This document shows, piece by piece, positions 35,080 to 44,899 of a DNA stretch of 64,000 nucleotides. The stretch is taken from assembly GCF_011305535.1 (NCBI RefSeq), contig NZ_CP049905.1:868001-932000 (forward strand), in the 5' to 3' direction. Position 1 is the stretch's first letter. Each line of letters opens with the position of its first letter. Under the pieces are notes generated by a model. That model worked only from the letters and a program-made list of their open reading frames with translations. It searched no databases and was not told the origin of the DNA. The stretch comes from Diaphorobacter sp. HDW4B. Its GTDB lineage: Bacteria; Pseudomonadota; Gammaproteobacteria; Burkholderiales; Burkholderiaceae_C. Made by a program: the position numbers and the translations under genes.

Positions 35080-35116
35080 ATTCATCACCACCACTTCAAC
35101 GCTCCTTCAACGCTCC

Positions 35117-35902
35117 ATGACCGCTCCAACTCACGACATAGAACGCTGGGCCGAACGCCTTCGCCAAGCGGAAGCCAACGCAGTGCCAATTGCACCGCTG
35201 CGCGATGAAATCACCGACAACGAAACGGCCTACGCGGTGCAGCTCGCCAACGTGCGACATGCGCAATCGCAAGGTCGCCGCATCGTCGGTCGCAAGATCG
35301 GCCTCACCTCGCTCACCGTGCAAAAGCAACTCGGCGTCGATCAACCGGACTTCGGCACGCTGTTCGCCGACATGGTCTACGGTGACGATGAGGTCGTGCC
35401 GCTTGCACGCACGCTGCAACCCAAGGTCGAGGCCGAAGTCGCCCTCGTGCTGGAGCGCGATCTCGACATGGCGGACGCCACTTTGGTCGATGTGATCAAC
35501 GCCACCGCCTACGTGCTGCCGGCCATCGAAATCGTCGGCAGCCGCATCGCCAACTGGAACATCCGCTTCATCGACACCGTGGCCGACAACGCCTCCAGTG
35601 GCCTCGTCGTGCTCGGCGGCGTGCCGACCAAGCTCAACGCGCTTGACCTCAAGCTCTGCGAAATGACCATGACGCGCAACGGCGAAACCGCCTCCAGCGG
35701 CAACGGCGCGGCCTGCCTCGGTCACCCGCTCAACGCCTGCGTGTGGCTGGCCCGCAAGCTCGCAAGCCTTGGCTCGCCGCTGCGTGCAGGCGATCTGGTG
35801 CTGACCGGCGCGCTCGGCACCATGGTGCCAGTGCAGGCAGGTGACCGCTTTGAAGCGAGCATCACCGGCGTGGGCAGCGTGCGCGCTCAATTCAGTCAGT
35901 AA
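35117..35902 (+). CDS. mhpD: 2-keto-4-pentenoate hydratase
   Basis: A 261-residue hydratase that adds water to 2-hydroxypenta-2,4-dienoate to give 4-hydroxy-2-oxopentanoate. [20 protein letters not shown] and [11 protein letters not shown] are the N-terminal family blocks, [15 protein letters not shown] carries the metal-binding glutamates, and [13 protein letters not shown] follows. It lies 37 bases after mhpB. The next steps (aldolase mhpE and acetaldehyde dehydrogenase mhpF) are not found in this window. Confidence 0.95.
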   Translation: MTAPTHDIERWAERLRQAEANAVPIAPLRDEITDNETAYAVQLANVRHAQSQGRRIVGRKIGLTSLTVQKQLGVDQPDFGTLFADMVYGDDEVVPLARTLQPKVEAEVALVLERDLDMADATLVDVINATAYVLPAIEIVGSRIANWNIRFIDTVADNASSGLVVLGGVPTKLNALDLKLCEMTMTRNGETASSGNGAACLGHPLNACVWLARKLASLGSPLRAGDLVLTGALGTMVPVQAGDRFEASITGVGSVRAQFSQ

Positions 35903-35955
35903 GCAACGTTCTTTTCCCTCAAATTCCAAACCTAGAAAATCACGGAGACACCCTC

Positions 35956-36954
35956 ATGCGCAACCGTCGCACTTTCTTTTTCCGCTCCACAACCATTGCC
36001 GCCGCGCTTGCTTGCACAGCACTGCTGCCGGCTGCACAAGCGCAGACCGCCAAGGACTTTCCAAGCAAGTCCATCACCATCATCGTGCCCTTCCCGGCAG
36101 GCGGCATCACCGACAACGTGACGCGCACGCTCGCCACCAAGGTCAGCGACCAACTCGGCAAACCCGTCATCGTGGACAACCGCCCCGGCGGCGGCGGCCA
36201 GATCGCAGCCGGTGCTGTGCGCCAGCAACCCGCCGACGGCCACACCATTTTTGTCGGCGCAACCGAGATGTTCGCGATCAACCCCACGCTGTACCGCAAC
36301 TTCTCATACGACCCGAACAAGGACTTCACGCCCGTCACGCCGTTGGCCTCGTCGCCGCTGGTGCTCGTCGTACCTGCCAACAGCTCCATCAACAGCCTGA
36401 ACGACGTGATCCAGCAAGCCAAGTCGCGTCAAAACGGCCTCACATTCGCCTCGCAAGGCGTGGGCTCCATCGGCCATCTGCTCGGCGAAATGTTTCGCAC
36501 CAAGGTCGGCGGCAATTTCAGCCACGTTGCCTACAAAGGCTCGGCCCCGGCGCTGCAGGACGTGATGGGCGGTCAGGTCGATTTCATGTTCGACCCGGTC
36601 ATCACCACCGCCCCGCTGATCGCAGGCAAGCGCCTCAAACCCATCGCAATTGCAGCCGACAAGCGCTCGCCCCAAATGCCGAACGTGCCCACCGTCGCCG
36701 AACTCGGAGTGAACGGCGTGAACGCAGGCGTGTGGTTTGGTGCGGTAGTGAAAACAGGCACGCCAGCAGCCATCGTCCAGCGCCTGAACCAGGCCTTCGC
36801 CACTGCATTGAAAGACCCGGACGTGCTCAAGCGCTTCAACGAACAAGGCATGCAAAGCTTCTCGGCCACCCCCGAAGAATTCGGCAAGTACATGCAATCG
36901 GAGCAAATGCGCTGGTCCGCACTGGTCAAGGCCAGCGGTGCATCCATCGACTGA
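35956..36954 (+). CDS. TctC-family (Bug) binding protein inside the mhp cluster
   Basis: A 332-residue periplasmic protein with a signal peptide ending [24 protein letters not shown] and [16 protein letters not shown] are the TctC motifs. It sits between mhpD and mhpC on the same strand, with a purine-rich site (CGGAG) before the ATG, so it is probably induced with them and may bind phenylpropionate-type acids or a pathway product. No transport membrane subunit is nearby. Confidence 0.92.
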   Translation: MRNRRTFFFRSTTIAAALACTALLPAAQAQTAKDFPSKSITIIVPFPAGGITDNVTRTLATKVSDQLGKPVIVDNRPGGGGQIAAGAVRQQPADGHTIFVGATEMFAINPTLYRNFSYDPNKDFTPVTPLASSPLVLVVPANSSINSLNDVIQQAKSRQNGLTFASQGVGSIGHLLGEMFRTKVGGNFSHVAYKGSAPALQDVMGGQVDFMFDPVITTAPLIAGKRLKPIAIAADKRSPQMPNVPTVAELGVNGVNAGVWFGAVVKTGTPAAIVQRLNQAFATALKDPDVLKRFNEQGMQSFSATPEEFGKYMQSEQMRWSALVKASGASID

Positions 36955-36977
36955 AGCACTCAACGAAAGACATCGCC

Positions 36978-37850
36978 ATGACACAACAACCACAAGCCAT
37001 CACCGAAGCAGCCAGCAGCCGCTTCATCACCATCACCGAAGACGGCAAGCCTCTCAAGCTGCACTACAACGATGTAGGCACAGGCGACAAAATCGTCGTC
37101 ATGCTCCACGGCTCCGGCCCCGGCGCGAGCGGCTGGGCCAACTTCAACCGCAACATCGAACCGCTGGTCAACGCAGGCTACCGCGTCATCCTGCTCGACT
37201 GCCCTGGCTGGAGCAAGAGCGACACCATCATCAGCACCGGCTCGCGCAGCGATCTGAACGCCCGTTGCCTCAAAGCCGTGCTCGACCAACTCGGCATAAC
37301 GACCAAGGTCCACATCATCGGCAACTCCATGGGCGCCCACAGCGCCGTGGGCTTCGCTCTGGCCAATCCGCAATCGGTCGACAAGCTCGTGCTGATGGGC
37401 GGCGGCACAGGCGGCCCCAGCCAGTTCGTGCCCATGCCGACCGAAGGCATCAAACTCATCGGAGCGCTCTACCGCGATCCGACGGTCGAGAACTTGAAGC
37501 GCATGATGAACGTGTTCGTCTACGACGCCAGCAGCCTCACGGAAGAGCTTTACCAGCAGCGTCTGGACAACATCCTCGCGCGTCGCGATCACCTCGAAAA
37601 CTTCGTCAAAAGCCTGCAGGTGAATCCCAAGCAGTTCAGCGATTACGGTCACCGACTCTCGGAGATCAAGGCCAAGACCTTGGTGATCTGGGGCCGCGAT
37701 GATCGCTTTGTGCCACTGGACGTGGGACTGCGCGTGATCTGGGGCATTCCGAACGCGGAGATGCACATCTTCAACCAGTGCGGGCACTGGGCGCAGTGGG
37801 AACATGCGGATGTGTTCAATCAGATGGTCCGGGAGTTCTTGGCGCGTTGA
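36978..37850 (+). CDS. mhpC: 2-hydroxy-6-oxonona-2,4-dienedioate hydrolase (meta-cleavage hydrolase)
   Basis: A 290-residue alpha/beta hydrolase that cleaves the C-C bond of the meta-ring-fission product to succinate and 2-hydroxypentadienoate. [17 protein letters not shown] holds the oxyanion-hole [19 protein letters not shown] holds the nucleophile Ser, and [14 protein letters not shown] plus [14 protein letters not shown] supply Asp and His. The reading frame is open for 379 codons upstream, overlapping tctC, but the ATG at 36978 begins the conserved protein. Confidence 0.95.
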   Translation: MTQQPQAITEAASSRFITITEDGKPLKLHYNDVGTGDKIVVMLHGSGPGASGWANFNRNIEPLVNAGYRVILLDCPGWSKSDTIISTGSRSDLNARCLKAVLDQLGITTKVHIIGNSMGAHSAVGFALANPQSVDKLVLMGGGTGGPSQFVPMPTEGIKLIGALYRDPTVENLKRMMNVFVYDASSLTEELYQQRLDNILARRDHLENFVKSLQVNPKQFSDYGHRLSEIKAKTLVIWGRDDRFVPLDVGLRVIWGIPNAEMHIFNQCGHWAQWEHADVFNQMVREFLAR

Positions 37851-37899
37851 TTGATTGCGGCAACGCGCTGGTGCCGCTTGTGTTCTTTTTTGGTTCTCG

Positions 37900-38400
37900 C
37901 TGAGTGGTTGTTTACGGAGGCCGGGTGTTCGCCCCGGCGGGCGAGTAACTTTTTGCTGCGCCAAAAAGTCACCAAAAATCGCTTTTCAATACCCACGATA
38001 GAACTCGCTGCGCGACTGCGTCGCTCCGCTCGGACAACTATCGTGAGTCAGAATTTTCATAAGAGGTACGTCACGGCACTTCGCGTTGCTCGTGCGGCAT
38101 CTCGCGACGTCGCGAGATGCCTGGGCGCAAGCCACTCGACGAATTGAACTCTCGCGCTTAAACATCGATTTTTCCGTCGCGATACTCGCGCCGCCGCTGC
38201 TGCATCGCAGAATGCAGCAGCGCCCTCCCCAGCTTTTGGTCTGACTCACGATAGTTGCCCGAACGGAGCGCCTACGGCGCAAAGTGAGTTCTATCGTGTG
38301 ACCCCGAATTCAAGCGCGCTTTTGGTGACTTTTCGCGCGCCAGCGAAAAGTTACTCGCCCGCCGGGGCGAACACCCGGCCTCCGTAAGCAACCACCGAGC
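37900..38400. repeat. Gene-free nested inverted repeat of about 500 bp
   Basis: The gap between mhpC and hpnD has outer arms of about 75 bases (37900-37977 and 38318-38400) that are near-perfect reverse complements, with a shared block around GGAGGCCGGGTGTTCGCC and AAAAGTCACCAAAA. Inside lies a second pair of about 58 bases (37994-38051 and 38241-38300) bounded by CGATAGAACTC and ACTATCGTGAGTCAG. The centre holds a perfect 26-base palindrome (38096-38121) and a hairpin of GCTGCTGCAT with its complement (38196-38221). No coding frame or transposase is present. Confidence 0.85.
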
Positions 38401-38476
38401 AGGAACAAAAACAAAGAAGGAACCAAAAACGACCAAAGAAAAGCCACCCCCTCAGTCATGGGACAATCACAACAAT
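38401..38476. other. Short leader region of hpnD
   Basis: A purine- and A-rich stretch (many AAA and GAAGG) between the inverted repeat and the hpnD start. No convincing -35/-10 pair is seen. Confidence 0.4.
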
Positions 38477-39316
38477 ATGAACCCGGAACAGTACGTCCAA
38501 CAAAAAGCCGCCAGCTCAGGCAGCAGCTTCTACTACGCCTTCCTGTTCCTCCCGGCGCAGCGGCGCGCAGCCATCACCGCTTTCTACGCCTTCTGCCGAG
38601 AGGTGGATGACGTGGTTGACGAAGTCTCAGACCCCGGCGTCGCCCGCACCAAACTGGCGTGGTGGCAGGCCGAGGTCAGCAACGCATTTGCAGGCAAACC
38701 CACGCATCCCGTGATGCTGGCGATGATGCCGCACGTGCCTGCTTATGGGCTGGAAGAGCGCCAGTTTCAAGCCATCATTCAGGGTTGCCAGATGGATCTG
38801 GAGCAGACCCGTTATCTCGATTTCCCCGGTCTGCAGCGTTATTGCCATCTGGTGGCGGGCGTGGTGGGCGAGGTGTCGGCCAAGATTTTCGGCCAGACCG
38901 ATCCGCAGACGACCAAATACGCGCACAAGCTGGGCTTGGCGTTCCAGCTCACCAACATCATTCGCGATGTGGGCGAGGACTCGATGATGGGGCGCATCTA
39001 CCTGCCGGTTTCCGAGCTGCAGCAGTTCGATGTGAAAGCGCACGAGATCACCAACCGCAAGTATTCGGACAACTTCACCAAGCTGATGCGCTTTCAGGCC
39101 GAACGCGCGCACAAGCTGTATGACGAAGCGCTTGCGCTGCTGCCCGATGTGGACCGTCGCGCGCAAAAGCCCGGTCTGATGATGGCGAGCATCTACCGTA
39201 CTTTGCTGCGCGAGATCGAAAGTGAAGACTTCAAGGTGCTGCACCAACGCATCAGCCTGACGCCGCTGCGCAAGCTGTGGCTGGCCTGGAAGATGCAGGC
39301 GCTGGGGCGCATGTAA
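38477..39316 (+). CDS. hpnD: Presqualene diphosphate synthase
   Basis: A 279-residue squalene/phytoene synthase-family enzyme that condenses two farnesyl diphosphates to presqualene diphosphate for hopanoids. AFYAFCREVDDVVDEV has the first Asp-rich motif and TNIIRDVGEDSMMGRIYLP the second. Paired with hpnE directly downstream, it is HpnD rather than a phytoene synthase. The usual first gene hpnC is absent; an inverted repeat element lies upstream instead. Confidence 0.92.
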   Translation: MNPEQYVQQKAASSGSSFYYAFLFLPAQRRAAITAFYAFCREVDDVVDEVSDPGVARTKLAWWQAEVSNAFAGKPTHPVMLAMMPHVPAYGLEERQFQAIIQGCQMDLEQTRYLDFPGLQRYCHLVAGVVGEVSAKIFGQTDPQTTKYAHKLGLAFQLTNIIRDVGEDSMMGRIYLPVSELQQFDVKAHEITNRKYSDNFTKLMRFQAERAHKLYDEALALLPDVDRRAQKPGLMMASIYRTLLREIESEDFKVLHQRISLTPLRKLWLAWKMQALGRM

Positions 39317-39319
39317 GCG

Positions 39320-40633
39320 GTGCCAAGCACGCAGATGCAGATGCGCATTGCTGTGATCGGCGCGGGCTGGGCCGGCATGGCTGCGGCCGTTGGTGCTTCA
39401 CAAGCAGGGCATCACGTCAGTGTCTTCGAGGCCGCGCGCACCGTGGGCGGTCGCGCGCGCGCGGTGCATGCGCAGGATGCTGCAACGGGCAAGCCGCTGG
39501 TGCTCGACAACGGGCAGCACATTCTCATCGGCGCGTATGCCGAATGCTTGCGGTTGATGCGGCTGGTGGGCGTTGATCCGGACAAGGCGCTACTGCGCAC
39601 ACCGCTCGCGCTGGTGTTTCCCGATGGGGGCGGGCTGCAGTTGCCTGACACCGCCCCGCCGCTGGATGCGCTGCTCGGCATTGCACGCGCACGCGGCTGG
39701 TCTGCGCACGAGAAACTGGCGTTGCTGATGCGCGCTGCCAAGTGGCGTTTGCAAGGCTTTGAATGCGGTGCCAACGACAGCGTGGCCGACATCTGCCAAG
39801 GCCTGCCTGCGCGGCTCATGGATGAATTCATCGATCCGCTGTGCGTGTCCGCGCTCAATACTTTGGCGGCGGATTCGAGCGGACAAGTTTTTCTGCGCGT
39901 GCTGCGCGACAGTCTGTTCAGCGGACGTGGCGGCTCGAATCTTCTGCTGCCTCGCATTGATCTGGGTGCCATGTTTCCACAGGCCGCATGTGACTGGCTC
40001 AGCGCGCGTGAAAACACCGTGCAAATGGGTCGTCGCGTGCAATCGCTGCAACGCACGGATGCGGGTTGGCTGGTCGATGGTGAAGCCTTCGAAGCCGTGC
40101 TGCTCGCCACGCCGAGTCTGGAGGCTGCGCGATTGGTTTCCAGCGCGTCGTCGGGTGATGATCCAACGATGCGCGACTGGGCGGAACAAGCGCAGTCTCT
40201 GGAGTTCGGCGCGATTGCGACCGTGTACCTGCGCGTGCGCCAGAGCACTGAAAACAAGCCGTTGCTCCAGCATCCGATGACTACCCTGCGGTCCAGCAAA
40301 ACACGCCCTGCGCAGTTCGTGTTTGATCGCTTTCAGTTGTATGGCGATGTGGGCTTGCTGGCGTTTGTGGTGAGTGCGTTCGACGGCGAACGCGAATCGC
40401 TGGTCGAGCAAGTGATTGAACAAGCCGCCGAACAGCTCGGTTTGCGGGACCTCGAACATATCCAGACCGTGGTCGAAAAGCGAGCCACGTTTGCCTGCAC
40501 GCCTGGGCTGAAGCGTCCCGCCATGCAGATCGCGCCGGGGCTGCTGGCCTGTGGCGATTACGTCGCAGGCCCCTACCCTGCCACGCTCGAAGGTGCTGTG
40601 CTCAACGGCAGCGCAGCGGCTGCACTGATCTGA
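39320..40633 (+). CDS. hpnE: Hydroxysqualene dehydroxylase
   Basis: A 437-residue FAD-dependent amine-oxidase-type protein. MRIAVIGAGWAGMAAAVGA is the dinucleotide-binding motif and LLACGDYVAGPYPATLEGAV the C-terminal FAD motif. HpnE reduces hydroxysqualene to squalene. The gene follows hpnD by three bases. A GTG at 39320 gives this length; ATG codons at 39335 and 39341 lie nearer the FAD motif and either may be the true start. Confidence 0.9.
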   Translation: MPSTQMQMRIAVIGAGWAGMAAAVGASQAGHHVSVFEAARTVGGRARAVHAQDAATGKPLVLDNGQHILIGAYAECLRLMRLVGVDPDKALLRTPLALVFPDGGGLQLPDTAPPLDALLGIARARGWSAHEKLALLMRAAKWRLQGFECGANDSVADICQGLPARLMDEFIDPLCVSALNTLAADSSGQVFLRVLRDSLFSGRGGSNLLLPRIDLGAMFPQAACDWLSARENTVQMGRRVQSLQRTDAGWLVDGEAFEAVLLATPSLEAARLVSSASSGDDPTMRDWAEQAQSLEFGAIATVYLRVRQSTENKPLLQHPMTTLRSSKTRPAQFVFDRFQLYGDVGLLAFVVSAFDGERESLVEQVIEQAAEQLGLRDLEHIQTVVEKRATFACTPGLKRPAMQIAPGLLACGDYVAGPYPATLEGAVLNGSAAAALI

Positions 40634-41920
40634 TCACGAAGAACTGAGCGGCGCGGCTGCGGCAGTTGACTTGCGCGGCAGCACATCGGCCAGCTTGAGG
40701 ACTTCCATGCCGGTGTTGGCCCAGTAGCGGTCCAGATCGTCGGTGCGCGAGATCAGCAGTTCTTCGACCAGCGGCTCCATGAACGTGTGCGCCGGATCGG
40801 CCACCAGCACATAGCGCGCATCGGCATCGTCCGACTCGCCCGCAGCTGTTTCGTTGACCTGCACCACCCATTTCAAAGCCGTCACCGCATTCAAGGCAGG
40901 AATCAGTTGCAGGGCCTCTACGCCCAAGCGTTGCGCGGCTTGTGCGGCTGTCAATCCATGTGGCGGCGCGTCACGCTCGGCCTGCAGTTGCTGCAGCAAT
41001 TCGATGGCGAGCAGAAAATTCCAACCCGGCCCACCCGCCTTGCGTGCAACGCCTGCCAGCAAAGATGGCAGATAAGCAGCCACCACGGCGCCCAGCAATA
41101 CGATCACCCAGGCCACATAAATCCACAGCAGCAAAATCGGCAACGTGGCAAACGTGCCATAAAGCACGGAGTAAGTGGGCACCGACGACAGATACAGCCC
41201 CAGCACTTTCTTGGCCACTTCGATGCCGATGGCCACGAAGATGCCGCCCGCCCACGCATGGCGCCAGTGCACGAGCGTGTTGGGCACGTAGCGATACAGC
41301 CCCGCCATGCCGGCGGCGAGCAGCACGAATTCGATGGAATCAAAGATGAAACGCGTGCTCTGCGGCAGCGCCTGACCGATGCCGCGCGAGGCCGCCGAGG
41401 CCATCGATGTGGTGAGCGTGAGGCTGATGGCCAGCAACAGCGGACCCAGCGTGATCGCCGCCCAGTAGATCAGCACGCGCTGCCCAAGCGGACGCAGCTT
41501 GGGCACGCGCCAGATGTTGTTGAGCGTGCGGTCGATGGTGAGAATCAACGCCAGCGCGGTGATGAAAAGAATGCTCAACCCCACTGCCCCCAAACCGCTG
41601 GCCTTGGACGCAAACTGCGTGAGGTAGTCGAGCACCGAACGCGCGATGGTGTCGGGAATCAGGCTGTCCACCAGCCAGCGCTGCAGCAGCGACTGCATCT
41701 TGCCAAACATCGGAAACGCGGTGAACACCGCGAGCGCCACGGTCACAAACGGCACCAGCGCCAGCAGCGTGGTGAACGTCAGGCTGCTGGCCGTGAGCCC
41801 AAGTCGGTCTTCGCGAAAGCGCTCGCGCAAGGTGTGCGCCGTGTTGCGCCATGGAAAGCGCGAGAGTTCCTCCACCCAGACTTCGAGGCGCGCAAGAATG
41901 GACGAGAAGCTCAGGCTCAT
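40634..41920 (-). CDS. YihY-family inner membrane protein
   Basis: A 428-residue protein with six hydrophobic segments in the first 290 residues. LTASSLTFTTLLALVPFVTV is the hallmark of the YihY/UPF0761 family, once misnamed ribonuclease BN. A soluble C-terminal region of about 130 residues contains a winged-helix-like part (LTAAQAAQRLGVEALQLIPAL). The ATG at 41920 is chosen over one 29 codons upstream because it fits the family. It is convergent with hpnE with no gap. Function is not established. Confidence 0.9.
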   Translation of the reverse strand: MSLSFSSILARLEVWVEELSRFPWRNTAHTLRERFREDRLGLTASSLTFTTLLALVPFVTVALAVFTAFPMFGKMQSLLQRWLVDSLIPDTIARSVLDYLTQFASKASGLGAVGLSILFITALALILTIDRTLNNIWRVPKLRPLGQRVLIYWAAITLGPLLLAISLTLTTSMASAASRGIGQALPQSTRFIFDSIEFVLLAAGMAGLYRYVPNTLVHWRHAWAGGIFVAIGIEVAKKVLGLYLSSVPTYSVLYGTFATLPILLLWIYVAWVIVLLGAVVAAYLPSLLAGVARKAGGPGWNFLLAIELLQQLQAERDAPPHGLTAAQAAQRLGVEALQLIPALNAVTALKWVVQVNETAAGESDDADARYVLVADPAHTFMEPLVEELLISRTDDLDRYWANTGMEVLKLADVLPRKSTAAAAPLSSS

Positions 41921-42046
41921 GGTGGCTATGATGGCAGGTTTGTTGGAGTGTTTGAATGGTGCGCCCGCAGCCCACGCGATGATGATGTGGTGGCGGACCC
42001 GATTCATGAACTCCCGATCTTAACGAACCCGCCCTCTCGCGCCTAC

Positions 42047-42463
42047 ATGACTGCCTCAACCCCGAACGCCTCCGCCGCACCTGTCACCGTTCAAGGCGAC
42101 GTGGCGCTCACACGCTGGTTGGCGGTGGGCAGTCTGCTTGGCCTGATCGTGCTGAGCGTGCTGTGGGAGTTATGGCTCGCTCCGCTGCGTCCGGGCGGCT
42201 CGTGGCTGGTGCTCAAGGCGCTGCCGCTGTGCATTCCGCTGGCCGGATTGCTCAAACATCGCATGTACACCTACCGCTGGGTAAGCCTCGTCGTGTGGCT
42301 GTATTTCACCGAAGGCGTGGTGCGCGCATGGAGTGACAAGGCCCCTGGCAACTGGTTGGCGATGATCGAGATTTTGCTGTGCCTGATGCTTTTCACCGCC
42401 TGCGCGCTGCATGTACGGTTGCGCCAAAAGGCGGTGCGCGAAGCCGCAACCAAGGCGGTGTGA
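42047..42463 (+). CDS. DUF2069 membrane protein
   Basis: A 138-residue protein with about four helices. The motif APLRPGGSWLVLKALPLCIPLAGLLKHRMYTYRW (in parts) and YFTEGVVRAWSD are characteristic of DUF2069. Its function is unknown. It is divergent from the YihY gene, a pairing often seen in Burkholderiales. Confidence 0.88.
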   Translation: MTASTPNASAAPVTVQGDVALTRWLAVGSLLGLIVLSVLWELWLAPLRPGGSWLVLKALPLCIPLAGLLKHRMYTYRWVSLVVWLYFTEGVVRAWSDKAPGNWLAMIEILLCLMLFTACALHVRLRQKAVREAATKAV

Positions 42464-42572
42464 ACCGCGTGAATCACCCCACCGTTGCCATGCCACGGCC
42501 CGCCGACTAAATTCAACCCATTCGGACGGCAGAAAGTTCTGTCGCCGCTCGCACCGACACGGGAACTTTCAC

Positions 42573-44003
42573 ATGCCCTCCACCGCTCTTCTCGACCGCC
42601 TGCGCCAGATCGTCGGCGCGAACAATGTACTCACCGAAGGCGACCTGATCGCCTATGAGCAGGACTGGCGACGCCGTGCGCGCGGCAAGGCGCTGGCCGT
42701 GGTGCGGCCCGGCAATACGCAGGAAGTGGCGGCCGTCGTGCGCGCCTGTGCCGATGAGAAGGTGACGATCGTCCCGCAAGGTGGCAACACGGGTCTCTCG
42801 GTCGGATCGACGCCCGACGAGAGCGGCCAGCAAGTGGTGCTGAGCCTCACGCGCATGAATGCGGTGCGCCATGTCGATCACGCCAATCTCACCATGACCG
42901 TGGACGCGGGTTGCATTCTGCAAAGCCTGCAGGAAGCGGCTGATCGCGAAGGCTTTCTGTTTCCGCTGTCGCTCGCGGCGGAAGGCAGTTGCACCATCGG
43001 CGGCAATCTGGGCACGAACGCGGGCGGTACGCAGGTCGTGCGCTACGGCAATACGCGCGAGCTGTGCCTTGGGTTGGAAGTCGTCACCGCGCAAGGCAAG
43101 ATCTGGGACGGACTCAAAGGCCTGCGCAAGGACAACACAGGTTACGACCTGCGCGATCTGTTCATCGGCAGTGAAGGCACGCTGGGCGTCATCACCGGCG
43201 CGACGATGAAGCTCTACCCCAAGCCCGCCGCGCAGCTCACCGCCTGGGCCGCCGTGCCGTCGATGCAAGCGGCTGTGCAGCTGCTGGGCCTCGCGCATCA
43301 GCAGTTGGGTGCGGGCCTTACCGGCTTTGAAGTGATGGGCCAATTCGCGCTGAGCTTTGTGGCGCGCCACATGCCGCAGTTGCGCATTCCGTTCGCCGAC
43401 ATGGAAGGCGCGCCCTACTGCGTGCTGCTGGAGAACTCCGACAGCGAATCCGAACACCACGCGCGCGAACGCTTTGAAAGCCTGCTGGAGCGCGCGCTCG
43501 AAGACGGCTGCGTGCTAGACGCTGTGGTCGCGGAAAGCATCGCTCAGGCGCACGAACTCTGGCACATCCGGGAAAGCATTCCGCTCGCGCAGGCCGAAGA
43601 AGGTCCGAACATCAAGCACGATATTTCGGTGGCTGCTTCGCGCATTCCCGACTATGTGGAATACGCCGATGCGCTGCTGAAACGCGAGCTGCCCGGCGTG
43701 CGCATCGTCAACTTCGGCCACCTCGGCGACGGCAATCTGCACTACAACGTGCAAGCCCCGAGCGAAGGCGATCCCAAAGCCTTCATGCGCGATCACGAAG
43801 ACCATGTGAACCATCTGGTGTACGAAGCGGTTGCGAAATTCGGCGGTTCGTTCTCTGCCGAACACGGCGTCGGCGCGCTCAAGGTGGACAAGCTGCAGAA
43901 GTACCAGTCGCCCGTCGCGCTGTCGATGATGCGGGCCATCAAGACGGCGCTGGACCCACAGGGGGTCATGAATCCGGGGCGGGTGTTGCCGCTCGAACAG
44001 TGA
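42573..44003 (+). CDS. FAD-binding oxidase of the GlcD / D-2-hydroxyacid dehydrogenase family
   Basis: A 476-residue PCMH-type flavoprotein. VPQGGNTGLSVGSTPDE and IGGNLGTNAGGTQVVRYGNTRE (parts) bind FAD, and FGHLGDGNLHYN plus SAEHGVGALKVDKL form the C-terminal substrate/metal region with conserved histidines. It most resembles D-2-hydroxyglutarate or D-lactate dehydrogenases of the GlcD type. It stands alone, without glcE or glcF, so the substrate is open. The frame runs 54 codons upstream of the chosen ATG. Confidence 0.88.
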   Translation: MPSTALLDRLRQIVGANNVLTEGDLIAYEQDWRRRARGKALAVVRPGNTQEVAAVVRACADEKVTIVPQGGNTGLSVGSTPDESGQQVVLSLTRMNAVRHVDHANLTMTVDAGCILQSLQEAADREGFLFPLSLAAEGSCTIGGNLGTNAGGTQVVRYGNTRELCLGLEVVTAQGKIWDGLKGLRKDNTGYDLRDLFIGSEGTLGVITGATMKLYPKPAAQLTAWAAVPSMQAAVQLLGLAHQQLGAGLTGFEVMGQFALSFVARHMPQLRIPFADMEGAPYCVLLENSDSESEHHARERFESLLERALEDGCVLDAVVAESIAQAHELWHIRESIPLAQAEEGPNIKHDISVAASRIPDYVEYADALLKRELPGVRIVNFGHLGDGNLHYNVQAPSEGDPKAFMRDHEDHVNHLVYEAVAKFGGSFSAEHGVGALKVDKLQKYQSPVALSMMRAIKTALDPQGVMNPGRVLPLEQ

Positions 44004-44015
44004 CTCGCTGGCGGC

Positions 44016-44675
44016 CTACTTGGATGGCGTTGCGTTGGCGATGAACTTGTTCACGGACTCGGTCCACGGAATGTCGCCCTGCGGCAGATCGGTGTACACC
44101 GTCTGCGTGCCACGATTGAGCAGCCAGACCCGAATGGCGTTGCGAGCCGGATCGATCACCACCGCAGCCGCCTCGGTGCCGCCCTCGTGCTGGCGATTGC
44201 CTGTGATGCTCCACAACTCACCCTCCTTGGTGAGTGGGCTCACTGTCTGCAGATTCAGCAGCAATGCGTCGTAGCGACGCCCCAGCAACGCCTTGAGTCG
44301 TTCGGCGAGCACGCCCTGCTCCAGATATTTGGTGCCGTCCTGCGGGTACTTTCCGAGCAGGCTCACCAACGACTGGAGTTCCGCCTCGCCCGGCTTGGCT
44401 GCAAGCGGCTTGCGCAGCTCACCGCCATCCCCCCACACGGCACCGGCAGAAACATTCGTGCCGGACATGGCTGTCGAGGCGGCCGGAGCGGTAGCCGTAC
44501 TCGGAGTTGCAGGTCCTATCGATGGCCCGATGGACGGACCTGCTTTGGGCGCAGACGCATTGGATGCGGGAGATTCTGTGTCAGGGGATTTTTTCGAATC
44601 GCACGCACTCAGCATGGCCGCTGTCACGCAAGCCAGGAAAACGGCCTTCCACGGGAGATGTGGGTTCAACTTCAT
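44016..44675 (-). CDS. Putative lipoprotein
   Basis: A 219-residue protein with a signal peptide and lipobox LSAC (Cys25), followed by a low-complexity Ser/Pro/Ala linker to about residue 80 that includes a direct repeat GPSIGPSIGPATPS. The globular C-terminal half has LGKYPQDGTKYLEQGVLAERLKAL and WLLNRGTQTVYTDLP. I do not recognise a named family. The ATG at 44675 is preferred because AAAGG precedes it; one more ATG lies five codons upstream. Confidence 0.75.
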   Translation of the reverse strand: MKLNPHLPWKAVFLACVTAAMLSACDSKKSPDTESPASNASAPKAGPSIGPSIGPATPSTATAPAASTAMSGTNVSAGAVWGDGGELRKPLAAKPGEAELQSLVSLLGKYPQDGTKYLEQGVLAERLKALLGRRYDALLLNLQTVSPLTKEGELWSITGNRQHEGGTEAAAVVIDPARNAIRVWLLNRGTQTVYTDLPQGDIPWTESVNKFIANATPSK

Positions 44676-44899
44676 CGATCTACCTTTCATGACGCAGGGG
44701 GATTTGCACCATTCTCCCGAGAGTCGACAACCCACTTTCTCCTTAAAAGTGACACCAACCTCCCAATTGTTTCCAATCGCAAAGGCCCATCTCGCACCCG
44801 CGTGTAGGACTCTCAAGGGCGTGGCACACTAGGGTCCATCTACTAGTTTTTCCTGTGTTCGGCGCGTTGCCGGGCGCAGGCAGCATCGGTTTCAGGAAA

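Noticed and set aside
35841-36977. 379 open codons in frame upstream of mhpC
   Set aside because: They overlap the tctC gene in another frame and show Arg/His-rich shadow composition; mhpC starts at 36978.
37900-38400. Insertion sequence or CRISPR array
   Set aside because: No transposase frame, no flanking target duplication that I can see, and no regularly spaced direct repeats with spacers; the repeats are inverted.
40787-42046. A long frame in phase with and upstream of the DUF2069 gene
   Set aside because: It lies opposite the YihY gene and has no domain; the DUF2069 protein begins at 42047.
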